Shown: one piece after another, positions 12,141 through 24,100 of the stretch
Layout of the letters: the number at the start of each line of letters is the position of its first letter
How positions within the stretch are numbered: the first letter of the stretch is position 1
From: Armigeres subalbatus
Taxonomy: Eukaryota > Arthropoda > Insecta > Diptera > Culicidae
Direction of reading: 5' to 3'
Length of the DNA stretch: 64,000 bases
Assembly (NCBI RefSeq): GCF_024139115.2
Contig: NC_085140.1
Location: 31,421,806-31,485,805 of the forward strand
Made by a program: the position numbers and the translations under genes
Notes under the pieces: model-generated
Seen by the model: the letters and a program-made list of their open reading frames with translations, nothing else
Databases searched by the model: none
What the model was told of the DNA's origin: nothing

Positions 12141-15100
12141 TTACTTCCGTGTTGGAGGCTATTAGAAACAATGGAAATTTAAATTGTGCCTTGATAAAAC
12201 CCCAAATATGAAGCAATACTTACATGAATAAAAACCATTTTAGGCATCCATCGTTTGACCAGTGCATTCAGCTCCGCTTTCAGTTTTGCTTCCTGGCTTT
12301 CACCGGTAGGATCACTGGAGTCGACCACCCCGGGATGCTGAGTATTGCTGGCGGAGTCACTGGTACTGTTGCCCGCCGCCGGCAACGGGGTACCCTTTCC
12401 AGACTGCGTTCCGCCGCTGCTCGTGTCCGTACCGGCCTGGTGGACATAGTCGAGCTGAAGCTCTGGCAGCGGCTGCCAACCGGCTTTTAGAGGGTACAAG
12501 TTGTACACGAGATCGTACGACGAAAAGGCAAATATGGTGACGTTCAGCTGCAAGATGGATAGTTTGAAGAACTTCTCGAAGGTAGTTTGACGTTAGAAAG
12601 GCAATTACCTGTCGATGACCGGAAAACATGAAGCTGTCAGAACTGTTCAACAGTGCTTGCAGTTGGATGATTTTTCTCGTAGGGTTCCTAAGAGTAACCT
12701 TGAGGGTCATCGGTACCCGAACGTACATCTTCTCTTCCAAGTAGCAGTAGATGTTCAACGGGGGATCTATAACCTCTGTAAAAGAAAAACGATTTGTAAA
12801 ATAAATCCACTTTGTATATGTAGATACTTTTTCACTGTTAACAATCTAGTCACGTTATTTATTCACACAAAGGTTAAAACTAATAAACAATACTCACCTA
12901 AGCCGTCGATCACAAACTTCGACTCATTTATCGTATTGGGAGAACTACTCCGACACCATCGAATGCAGTACACTCCAAAAACTAGCAGCATTTCTTTTCT
13001 CTTGCCGTCGGGCCCATGGGTTTCCACAGAACGCCCCTTCAACGAACCGGTCGCTACTGGTGCGGCCACTGGAGTCTGAATACATAACGCGGCATTTATG
13101 AACCCATTTCGCTCGTTGTTGGTGAGCTGGACACAGTCGATCGTGTGGTTATAGATGTTCTTTATATGGGATAGACTTTTTCCAAAATCTTCCTTCTGTG
13201 GATCGTTACCAACGCCAGATCCCGATCCCGTGGAGGTAGTTAGAGGTTTCACCTTGAAATCGTCCGCACTTCCGGTCGAAGAAGTCATCGCGGTACCTGC
13301 GGTTTGAGGAAGCGGTGGTACCGGAGAAGATCCAGAGGTGGCAGCATTAAAAGACGGGGATGAACTCGTTAATGGTAGGTTCAACTGGTTCGTAAGGTTT
13401 GCATTGGTGCTACCGATAATCGTTGCGTTGGTGGGAAGCTTCGCTAACAGGCTTCGGTTGAACTGATCGTCGGCTGGCACACGGTTAGACGGCGTTGCTG
13501 TTTGAAGGGCACCGTGATCCGGAGTCCTGCTACGGCTGAAGGTAAGGTGCACATCGTTGTTCAGATAGTCGCCTTGCGAAATCCAATCCCGGGTGCAGTT
13601 CATGGAGTTCAGCAGTCGCAGGTCCTCGAAACGAGTGCCCTGTCGCAGTTTTACCCCGGTGATTCGCTGTTGGCCCTTGTAGGGCTTTTCGACTATGTTA
13701 TGATCCTGTGGGAATATGAAGAAATAAAGAATAAATTACCTAAACAATTTGAAGTACGTCGCGATTAAGGGTACGTATTGCGTGGTTAATACCTACTTGT
13801 TTGTTAATTTAGAGTTTCAAAATAGGAATTCCCTGATTTTTCCAGGATTTTCGTCAAATTTCAAGGATTATAAAAAATACATCAAAAACACACATAACGT
13901 TTAGAAGCAGCTTTCGCGGTTTTAAGTTATACATGGTGCAGATGATTTTATTCATTTTCGAAATATCTTTTCCTTTAATTCTTCTTATTCTTGTTATACT
14001 CAACGAATCCTGGGCCGTAGCCAATCTACGTGTTATACAACGTAGACAATACGTTTACACTGCAGCTACTGCACGAAAATGGATTTCCGGATAAACTGAT
14101 ACGGTTGATCAAGGCGACCGATGATGGATCGGGTGATGTGCGTAGTTCGAGTTTCAGGGGTCGAGTCCCTTTGAAACGCGCAGAGGGCTACGGCAAGGTG
14201 ATGGTCTTTCGTGTATGCTATTCAACATCGCTTTGGAGTGAGTAGTACGAAGAGCAGGGATTAACACGAGTGGTACAATTTTCAATAATTCCATCCTTCG
14301 CCAACGAAATAGATATTCATTTCATTTATTTAGCTTACATCTAAACAGATAACACTGAATCAACAATTTGACCGCATCTCTCCATCCTCGAATGCGCTCC
14401 ACGCTCGCCAAGTCGTTTCGCACATGGTCTGCCCACCTTGCTCGCTGTGCTCCGTACCTGCCGGATTTGAAGCGAACACCATCTTCGCAGGGTTGCTGTC
14501 CAGCACTTTTGCAACATGTCCTGCCCATCGTACCCTTCCGACTTTAGCTACCTTCTGGATACTGGGTTCGCCGTAGAGCTGGGCGAGCTCGTGGTTCATT
14601 CTTCGCCATCATACGCCGTCTTCTTGCACTCCGCCAAAGATAATTCTAAGCACCCGTCTCTCGAATACTCCGAGTGCTTGCAAGTCCTCCTCGAGCATTG
14701 TCCATGTTTCATGACCGTAGAGGACTACCGGTCTTATCAGCGTCTTGTACATAACACATTTGGTGTGGTGGCGAATCTTTTTCGACCGCAGTTTCTTCTG
14801 GAGCCCGTAGTAGGCCCGACTTCCACAGATGATGCGTCTTCGTATTTCACGACTAACATTGTTATCAGTTGTTAGCAAGGATCCAAGGTAGACGAATTCC
14901 TCGACCACTTCGAAGGTATCCCTGTCTATCGTAACACTGCTTCCCAGGCGGGCGCTCGGTTCCGCCCACAAGTATGTACTTTGTTCTCGATGATGCATTC
15001 ACCACCAATCCAACTTTTGTTGCTTCACGTTTCAGGCGGGTGTACAGTTCTGCCACCTTTGCAAATGTATGTCATCCGCGAAACAAATAAATTGACTGGA

Positions 15101-18100
15101 TCTGTTGAAAATAGTACCCCGGCTGTTACACTCGTCTCTCAGCACCTTCTAGCGCAATGTTGAACAACAGGCACGAAAGTCCAGCACCTTGTTTTAGTCC
15201 TCGGCGCGATTCGAACGAACTGGAGTTACTATGTCTGAAACTTGATTATGCATATGTACAACATGTGATAGATTTAGTTCGGAAAAGGTATTGGAGGGTA
15301 ACCGCCCCTTCGGTGGGGTTTGATCCCACGTCTATACTGTCGTATGCCACCTTGAAATCAACGAACAGATGGTGCGTTGGGACCTGGTATTCACGGGATT
15401 TTTGAAGGATTTGCCGTACAGTAAAGATCTGGTCCGTTGTCAAGCGGCTGTCAATGAAGCCGGCTTGATAACTTACCACGAACTCATTCACTAATGGTGA
15501 CAGCCGACGGAAGATGATCTGGGATATCACTTTGTAGGCGGCATTAAGGATGGTGATCGCTCGAAAGTTCTCACACTCCAGCTTGTCGCCTTTCTTGTAG
15601 ATGGGGCATATAACCCCTTCCTTCCACTCCTCCGGTAGCTGTTCGGTTTCCCAGATTCTGACTATCAGTTTGTGCAGGCAAGTGGCCAGCTTTTCCGGGG
15701 CCATCTTGATGAGCTCAGCTCCGATACCATCCTTACCAGCTGCTATATTGGTTTTTAGCTGTTGAATGGCATCCTTAACTTCTCTCAAGGTGTGGCTGGT
15801 TGGCTTCCATCGTCCGCTGAACTGACGTAGTCATCTCCTACGCTGCCTTGACTTTTACTGCCTGTACTCTCAGCGCCATTCAAATGTTCCTCGTAGTGCT
15901 GCTTCCATCTTTCGATCACCACACGTTCGTCCGTCAAGATGCTCCCATCCTTATCCCGGCACATTTCGGCTCGCGGCACGAAGCCTTTGCGGCATGCGTT
16001 GAGCTTCTGATAGAACTTGCGTGTTTCTTGAGAGCGGCACAGCTGTTCCATTTCTCGCTTAACTTTTCAAAAGGACCTAAGTAACATTTTTTCATGAATT
16101 AATTTGAATAGCGCAATCAACAGAAAATATGAAAGCTTTTGATTGCAGCACTCAAATTAATTCATGAAAAAAATGTTACTTAGGTCCTTTTGAAAAGTTA
16201 AGCGAGATTTCCTCGCATTCCGCTTCTTCCCGGCGGCGTTTCTTCTCCTGAAAAAGGCGGGTCTGCTGACTCCGCTTCCGTCTATAACGTTCCACGTTCT
16301 GCTGCTGCTGTGAACTGTATTCCAGCAGTCCTCAAGAGGGGCCCTATAGAGCTCGCTCTCTTCCGGCAACGCTGCCTCGAGATGCTGCGCGTATGTAGTG
16401 GCGGGTGTCCTACGAAAGGCTGAAACACGTAAGGCTGAATACTCATAAGGCTGAACTCAAAAGGCTTAAATCCCGAAAGGCTGAAAGTCTCAAAAGGCTG
16501 AAAGTATCAGAAGGCTGAAATGTATCGAAAGGCTGAAATTGATGGGATGAAATGAATTACATCCATACGATATGTTGCACCAACTATTTTGAGTGGTTGG
16601 ATAGTGAATAATGAATAAAGAATAGAGAATGATGAATAAAGAATAAATAATAAAAAATACAAAACAAAGAATAAAGAATATGGAATAACGATTAAAGAAT
16701 AAAGAATAAAAATAAAGAATAAAGAATAAAATATAAAGAATGAAAATTGCACAGAAAAAAAGGAAGGAGGAAAGAAGAAGGAAGAAGAAAGAAAGAAGAC
16801 GGGAGAATGGAGAGGGAAAAAATTGAAGATTGAAGAAAGAACATAGAAGAAAGAAGGAGGAAAAAGTAAGATAAAAGATGGAAGAAGGGATAATGATGAA
16901 GCAAGAAGAAACAAGGACAAATAAAAAGGAGGGAGATAATGAAAAAGGGAGAGAGAAGACGGAAGAAGGAAAATGAAAGAAATATTGAAGAAAAACCATA
17001 GAAGAAAGAAGAAGGAAAAAGTAAAATAAAGATGGAAGAAGGAATAATGATGAAGCAAGAAAAAACAAGGGAGGATAAAGATGGAAGGAAGGATAAAGAT
17101 GAAGAAGGAAGAAAGAAGAAGGAAGAAAGAAGAAGGAACAAGAATAAAGAAAAAGGAAAAGGGAGAAGGTAAAAAAAAAAGAAAAAAGGAGAAAAGAAGG
17201 GAAATAAAGGAAGAAAACAGAACGAAAGAAGAAAGAAAGAAAGATGAAGAAACAAGGAACAAGGAAAGAAAAAAAGAAAGAAGAAGTATGGACAGAGGAA
17301 AATGACGACAGAAGGAAAATGAAAGAAGAAGTAAGAAGGTAGAGTGAAGAATGAATTGAGAAAAGAAATAAAGAAAAAGGAAGAAGAAACTAGGAAAAAG
17401 AAGAAAGTAGAGGAAAGAAGACAGAAAGGGAGGAAGAACATGGTAATGAAGAAGGAAGTAGGAAGACAAAGAAAAAAACAAGGAAAAGGAAGAAGGAAGA
17501 AATAAGAAATCAAAAAGAATGTTTGAAGAAGGAAGAAGAAGAACAAAGAAAAATGAAGACAGAAGAAACTTAGAAAAAAGGAAGAAGCAAGATGGAACAA
17601 GGAAGGCAGAAGAAGGAAATAGGAACAAGGAAGGAGGAATTAAGAAGGAAGAACTATGGAGGAAGAACTAAGAAGAAAGTTAGAACGAAGAAGCAAGAAT
17701 GAACCAGAAAGAAGGAACTTATAACGGGTAAAAAAGAAAGAAGAAAAAAAAAGAAAAAAATAAATAAATAAAAAAGTAAGAAGAAAGAAGGAAGAATAAA
17801 AAAGCAAAAGGAAGAAGGGAGAATAAAAAATAAGAAAGTAATTTTAGCAAGAATCAAAAACCAAATACAAGAAATAAGAACAATACAGTCTTGTTCTTCT
17901 TATGTTACCTCAACATAAAAAATAAGAATTCCGTATAAAAATTGAAAGACAACAAGAAGTTGCAAGAAGGTTGCGGATCATTTTAGTTTGTGCCCCTATT
18001 AACGTCAAATGTGAATCCTTCCACAAAAATTAGTTTGTTTGTTTGCCTTTCGAGTTTCAGCCTTTTGTTATTTCAGCCTTATGTGAGATTTTTACTTTTT

Positions 18101-21100
18101 CAGCCTTTCGTGTTCAGGCTTATGAGTTTTCTGCCTTATGTGATTTAGCCTTTCGTGGATGTATGTAACAATTGTGAGGATTCGAGAAATCCTTGGCAGA
18201 AAGTTGGCAAAGCTTTTTCTAAAACTGTATTAAAACTAAATCTATTTTCAATATTTATTATTATACAATTATTATATATTTATTATTATATAGAATTATA
18301 CATACACCGGTATGCTGCACATACGTCGCTGTACATTGGTCGGTTTTCCATAGTGCACGATTGACGCAACTGCAGTTTTATTTTGTTTTGCTTTTTTGTT
18401 ACATAGGTCGCTCTTAGTTCCCATATGTTAATCCGACGTATGTAACAGTGAGACTTCAAAAATAGAAATTTCTACATACGTCGGATCGTAAAAAGATTGA
18501 ATTAAAGAATTTAAGGATCTAAAATCAGTAAAATCGATGTGTATTATATAATTGTTGTTGTATTAAAAACCTCGTTTTGTTTACTTTTGTTACATGCGTC
18601 CTTTTAAGAGAATAATGCTTGAATTGTGCAATTAATTTGGCTCTGTTTTTTTGATTAAGACAGAGCAAAACCAGAGACGTTGTTAATAGATAGAGACCCG
18701 CAAACAGTGAAGCCGAAAGTACCAAACGAACCGTCAAACGCGGTAACAAACTAGCAAAGTAAACAAACATTACCAATCGGTACTAAATGCAAGATAGGTA
18801 TTGTAATCAACATTATAGAAATTATAAAAAAGTTTGAAAAGTTCAGTTAATGAAGATGTTTTCAGAGTACTCATAGCAAATTTATATATTGTATTTAATC
18901 ATATTTATTGTTGAATATAAGGAAATGATGCTAAAGAAGAGAAAATATGTAGTTGGAGCAAATGAAATAACTGCTCACACTGAGCAGTTATGGTATGGTA
19001 AGTTTCTATGGTAAGTCATATAACAAATCTGGTCTCAAAATTATTTCCAAGATGAATACTGCTATATTGCTTGACATTAATAATTTTTAATTTTTAATTA
19101 TTCCAAACATAAGAATAGTGAAAGTTTGTACTCAAGTCAAATAACCATTGGCACCGGACCTTCATTGTGTTAGTTCTTTCTTCGTCGCGATACCATGAAG
19201 GTAAAAGATTTTTAAATTAGTGTTCGCTTAAAAGTAGAACGGTCTCGAGGCCACGGATTTTTGTTCTACTTTGTGCAGTAAGTTATTCCAATAATTAAGT
19301 GCGCGATCGGACGGGTTTGTTTAAAACAGAACGGTTTCGAGATCACGGAATTTTTTTTCCACTTAGTGCGGTCAGTAATTAAACTAATTAGTGCGCGATA
19401 GTCAAACTACACGTTATACATAGAAATCGTTCACGTTATACATAGAAATCAAAATTTAATAATTATATTTTAATAATCTATCCCCACAAAATAAGTCGGA
19501 ATATCAGAGTTTCACGAGTGAATACATAGTCTAAAACTAAATATTGCTGCCTCTATTGGCTTGATAAATCATGAACGTTTAAAGAACAAACAATAAATAG
19601 AATAGATATAAGTATATACTCTTACGACAGCCGGCTGGCAAGAGTTTAAATTAGAAACATATAAACAACATATGCTATGGGTCGAATTGCCAGCTTGAGG
19701 CAAACATCCTTGACCTATCTTACCCTACCCAAACACCAACTCCGTAGAACTTATGAGGGCGTCGCCAAGTCGGGGGCCTCTCACTAAGTAAGTTCTACAT
19801 CAACATTTCCTTCCATATCCCTAGTTACGGTAAAGATGGGCGTGGCTGGGAGTAGTGATCCTCATGCTTTTGTTATTTTTGTGTTAGACTGAAATCAAGA
19901 ATCCCTCCCCTTCTTGATTTCTGATAGCATTCTACATAGGGATTTCAAAAGAAAAACATGAGTATCACTAGTGTCCAATCTACGAAGTATACCGTAACAA
20001 CGCTAACGCTAACGCTAACGCTATGTGATTTAGCCTTTCGTGGAAGACCCATGATTGTATACCAATTTATAAATTGTGACCACCTGTGAAATGCCAATAA
20101 TAGCAGCAAGTTAAATAGCTGGCGTGATTTATAAACGATCATTATTCCAAGATCCGTAATTTAATTTCCGCCATGAACAAAGCATCATGCAACGGATACA
20201 TAAAGCTTTATTAAAATAAATCATAGTCAATAGTTTCAAAATAATTGAAAATAGTAACTTTTTGAGAGAGTTCAAAAAAAGAGACTTTCCAGGTCTGCAT
20301 TCAGACAGAATAAATAAATAAATTCAGGCCCCTTCTCTCCATTTTCCGGTAGCTACTCTGTTTCCCAGATTCGGACCATCAGTTTGTGCAGGCAAGTGGC
20401 CAGTTTTTCCAGGCTCATATTGATGACCAAGACCGACGATTATGGAGCTCTACAATACGCCAGGCATATGTGTAACGACGCTGTAGCCAACCGCTATCCA
20501 GGTAGGTATGGTAGGGTAGGTATTGATGAGCTCAGCTCCGATACCATCCTTACCAGCTGCTTTATTGGTCTTTAGTTGTTGGATGGCATCTTTAGTTTTT
20601 CTCATTCCCAATATTACTGACATCAATATTTCCATACTTCCTCTTTTCTGTATTAAAGAAGAAGACCTAGTCAAAATTTCCCCTCCAAAACCAAAACCAA
20701 TTCAAATCCAACAGACCGCATCGTGCTTTCGTGCTGTGCGGTTCTTTCTCTCGTTGCGGAAGGAAGTTTTTAATACTACCCGAAGCTATTTTAATTTCAA
20801 CGGTGCTTCTTAGCGCTATTTGTACCCACTGATCCCGTTACGATCTTTGCAAGGACCCGTGCCTTCGTTTTACGTTGGACCCGTTTGCGGAAGTAAAATT
20901 CCGACAAGCGGTGGTAATCCTGCAGGGACACCGTTCTGGGAAAAACCCTCTTAGAAGGTCACGTCTCCACGCACAGCAATGAGCACTAATAAAAACAAGA
21001 GGAAGAGTGAGTCTCTGAATTCTCCACTTCCTTCCGAGAAACAAGGTTTCAAGACCGTCCTGCCAAAGCGCGGAAAAAATAGAAGAAAGCTGGAGACTTC

Positions 21101-24100
21101 AGATGTTCCTTCTAACTCTAATATCGAAATAATTCTTCTCCAATCGAACTGAGCAATCAGTTCGATTTGATTAATGATGAAATTGAGCAAATCGAATATA
21201 CCACTAGCCCAGGTGATTCGATTCATGCGAAAAGCAAAGGATTCCGCCAATTGTGGTATCTGTTGCCGAGTTTTCTGGCTTCCGGAATGAGATTTTGAGT
21301 AACCTTCAGGGGATCAAGGTTTCATTTCAGATTGCTAGGAAGGGTGACTGCCGCGTTTTGCCGGGATCCTTTGACGATCGCAAACGTCTTCTTCAGTATT
21401 TAACTGAGAAGCGCCATAAATTCTTCACATACGACGACAAAACTGAGCGATTGTTCAAAGTCGTCTTGAAAGGTCTCCCCAGTGATGATAAATCACTGGA
21501 TGAGATTAAAATTGAAATTTCTCAATTACTTGGATTTTCACCAGTCCCAGTAATTAAGATGAAAAAGAAATCCCACCCTGGTACTTCCCAGAGGGGCATT
21601 TCTCAAGAATTTTATTTAGTTCATTTTAACAAAAAGTTTGGAAAAGGCCTGTATTATGTCCCATGTCCGTGTTACATGGGAACATTTCCGCAGGCCTGGG
21701 GGAAATTTCCAAAACCCCACCCAGTGCCGTAAGTGCCAAAAGTGGGGTCATGGAACCAAACATTGGCACATGGATGCTAAATGCATAATTTGTGGTGGAA
21801 CCTCTCACGCCAAGGACGCATGTCCTGTGAGAGAAGATTCCAATAAATTTAAATGTGCAAATTGTGGGGGCAATCATAAATCCAATTTCTGGGAATGCCC
21901 TTCACGCAAAAAAGTTTTGAATTCCCGTGCAAAATTGATGACGGGAAATTCCAATCGGATCCCAGATTCGACGGGTAGAAATTTTTCAAACGCTCAAATT
22001 TCGAAACCGGTTACCGGTCGAGCAATTCATACCCACCACAACTCACAAACAAATTTTGCCGCTCGTCAACGGGTAGCAAGCACTTCAGTAAATTCCAATT
22101 TTTCGAATGTACCTACGTATGCAAACATCGCTGCTGGTAGTCAAAATTTCTCTTCTCAAAATGAGGTTTATACCCATGTCCCAACGGAAAATAATGGTCA
22201 TGTTGCCGATTCAGGTAGCATGACTGCTTCCGATTTTGATTTTTTAACTGAACAATTGCATCACATGATTGATGCAATGTTCAAAGCAAATACCATACCA
22301 GAAGCTGTTCAGGTTGGTATAAAGTACACACAAAAAATTGTTATTGGACTCCGTTTCAATGGATCTAAATAATTGTGTGAAAGTTCTAATCTGGAATGCC
22401 CGCTCTCTAAAGGGTAAGGAAGATGAATTATTCAACTTCCTAACAGTTCATAATGTGCATATTGCCATTATAACTGAAACCTATTTAAAACCAGACTCTC
22501 CATTAAAAGAGATCCAAACTATTTTATCTACAGAAATGATCGTCTTGACAGCGCCTGTGGTGGGGTCGCCATTGTCATCAATAGACGTATCAAACATAAA
22601 TTATTTTCTTCGTTTGAAACCAAAGTTTTTGAAACCTTGGGAGTTTCTGTTGAAACAAATTTTGGTCAATTTTCCTTCATTGCAGCCTATTTGCCTTTTC
22701 AATGCAATGGGCAGCAAAAGAATTTGTTGAAAGCTGATCTTCAAATTCTGACTCGCAACAAATCAAAATTCTTCGTAATTGGTGACTTCAATGCCAAACA
22801 CCGTTCATGGAATAATGCTCAAAGCAATTCCAACGGCAACATTTTATTTGAAGATTGTTCTGCGGGATATTATACTATTCAATATCCCAATGGCCCAACT
22901 TGTTTTTCATCCACTCGAAATACTTCGACAATTGATTTAGTTTTAACGGATTCAAGTCAGCTGTGTGGCCAATTGGTAACTCATGCTGACTTTGACTCTG
23001 ATCACCTTCCTGTGACATTTGAAATCTCACAAGAAGCCATTTATAATCCAATCAGCTCTACTTTCAATTATCATAGGGCTGATTGGGATTTATATAAAAC
23101 GTATATCGATAGGAATTTTGATGTTGATATTCCTCTCGATACCAAAAGTGATATTGATAATGCTCTCGTATCTTTGACAAATTTAATTGTCGAAGCCAGA
23201 GGCATTGCAATTCCTAAATGTGAAATTAAATTCAACTCCATTATTATTGACGACGATCTTCAGCTACTGATCCGTCTTAAAATGTGAGGCGAAGGCAATA
23301 CCAAAGAACCCGCGATCCCGCGTTGAAAGTTATTTGGCGAGATTTGCAAAATGAAATTAAAAAACGTTTCGCTATTCTGAGAAATACCAACTTTAAGAAT
23401 AATGTCTCGAAGTTGGATCCCAGTTCGAAACCATTTTGGAAATTAACGAAAATTCTTAAAAAACCTCAAAAGCCAATTCCAGCGCTTAAAGAGGGAAATA
23501 AAATTTTATTAACAAATGGCGAAAAGGCTCAAAAACTTGCTCAGCAGTTCGAGAGTGCCCATAATTTTAGTCTAGGTCTCACTAGTCCAATTGAGGATCA
23601 GGTTACACGAAGCTTCGAAGACATTCTCGATCAAGATAATGTTTTTGACCCTTCGTTGGGAACTAATTTGGATGAAGTGAGATCTATTACTAGAAAATTT
23701 AAAAATATGAAAGCCCCGGGTGATGATGGTATTTTCTACATACTTATCAAAAAACTTCCTGAGAGCTCTTTATCCTTTTTGGTTAATTTATTTAACAAAT
23801 GTTTTCAATTGGCATACTTTCCAGATAAATGGAAAAACGCCAAAGTTGTTCCAATTTTGAAGCCGGACAAAAATCCAGCTGAGGCTTCTAGTTTGTCCAG
23901 TTTGCTTTCTTCAATAAGCAAACTGTTTGAAAAGATTATTTTAAATAGAATGATGGTTCATATTAATGACAATTCTATTTTTGCTGATGAGCAATTTGGT
24001 TTTCGCCATGGGCATTCAACTACTCATCAGTTATTAAGAGTTACGAACTTAATTCGGCTCAACAAATCTGAAGGATATTCGACTGGAGTTGCTCTTCTTG

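Noticed and set aside
16490..17857. Long Phe/Leu/Ser-rich frames on the minus strand
   Set aside because: They are produced by the polypurine tract; composition is purely that of polypyrimidine codons.
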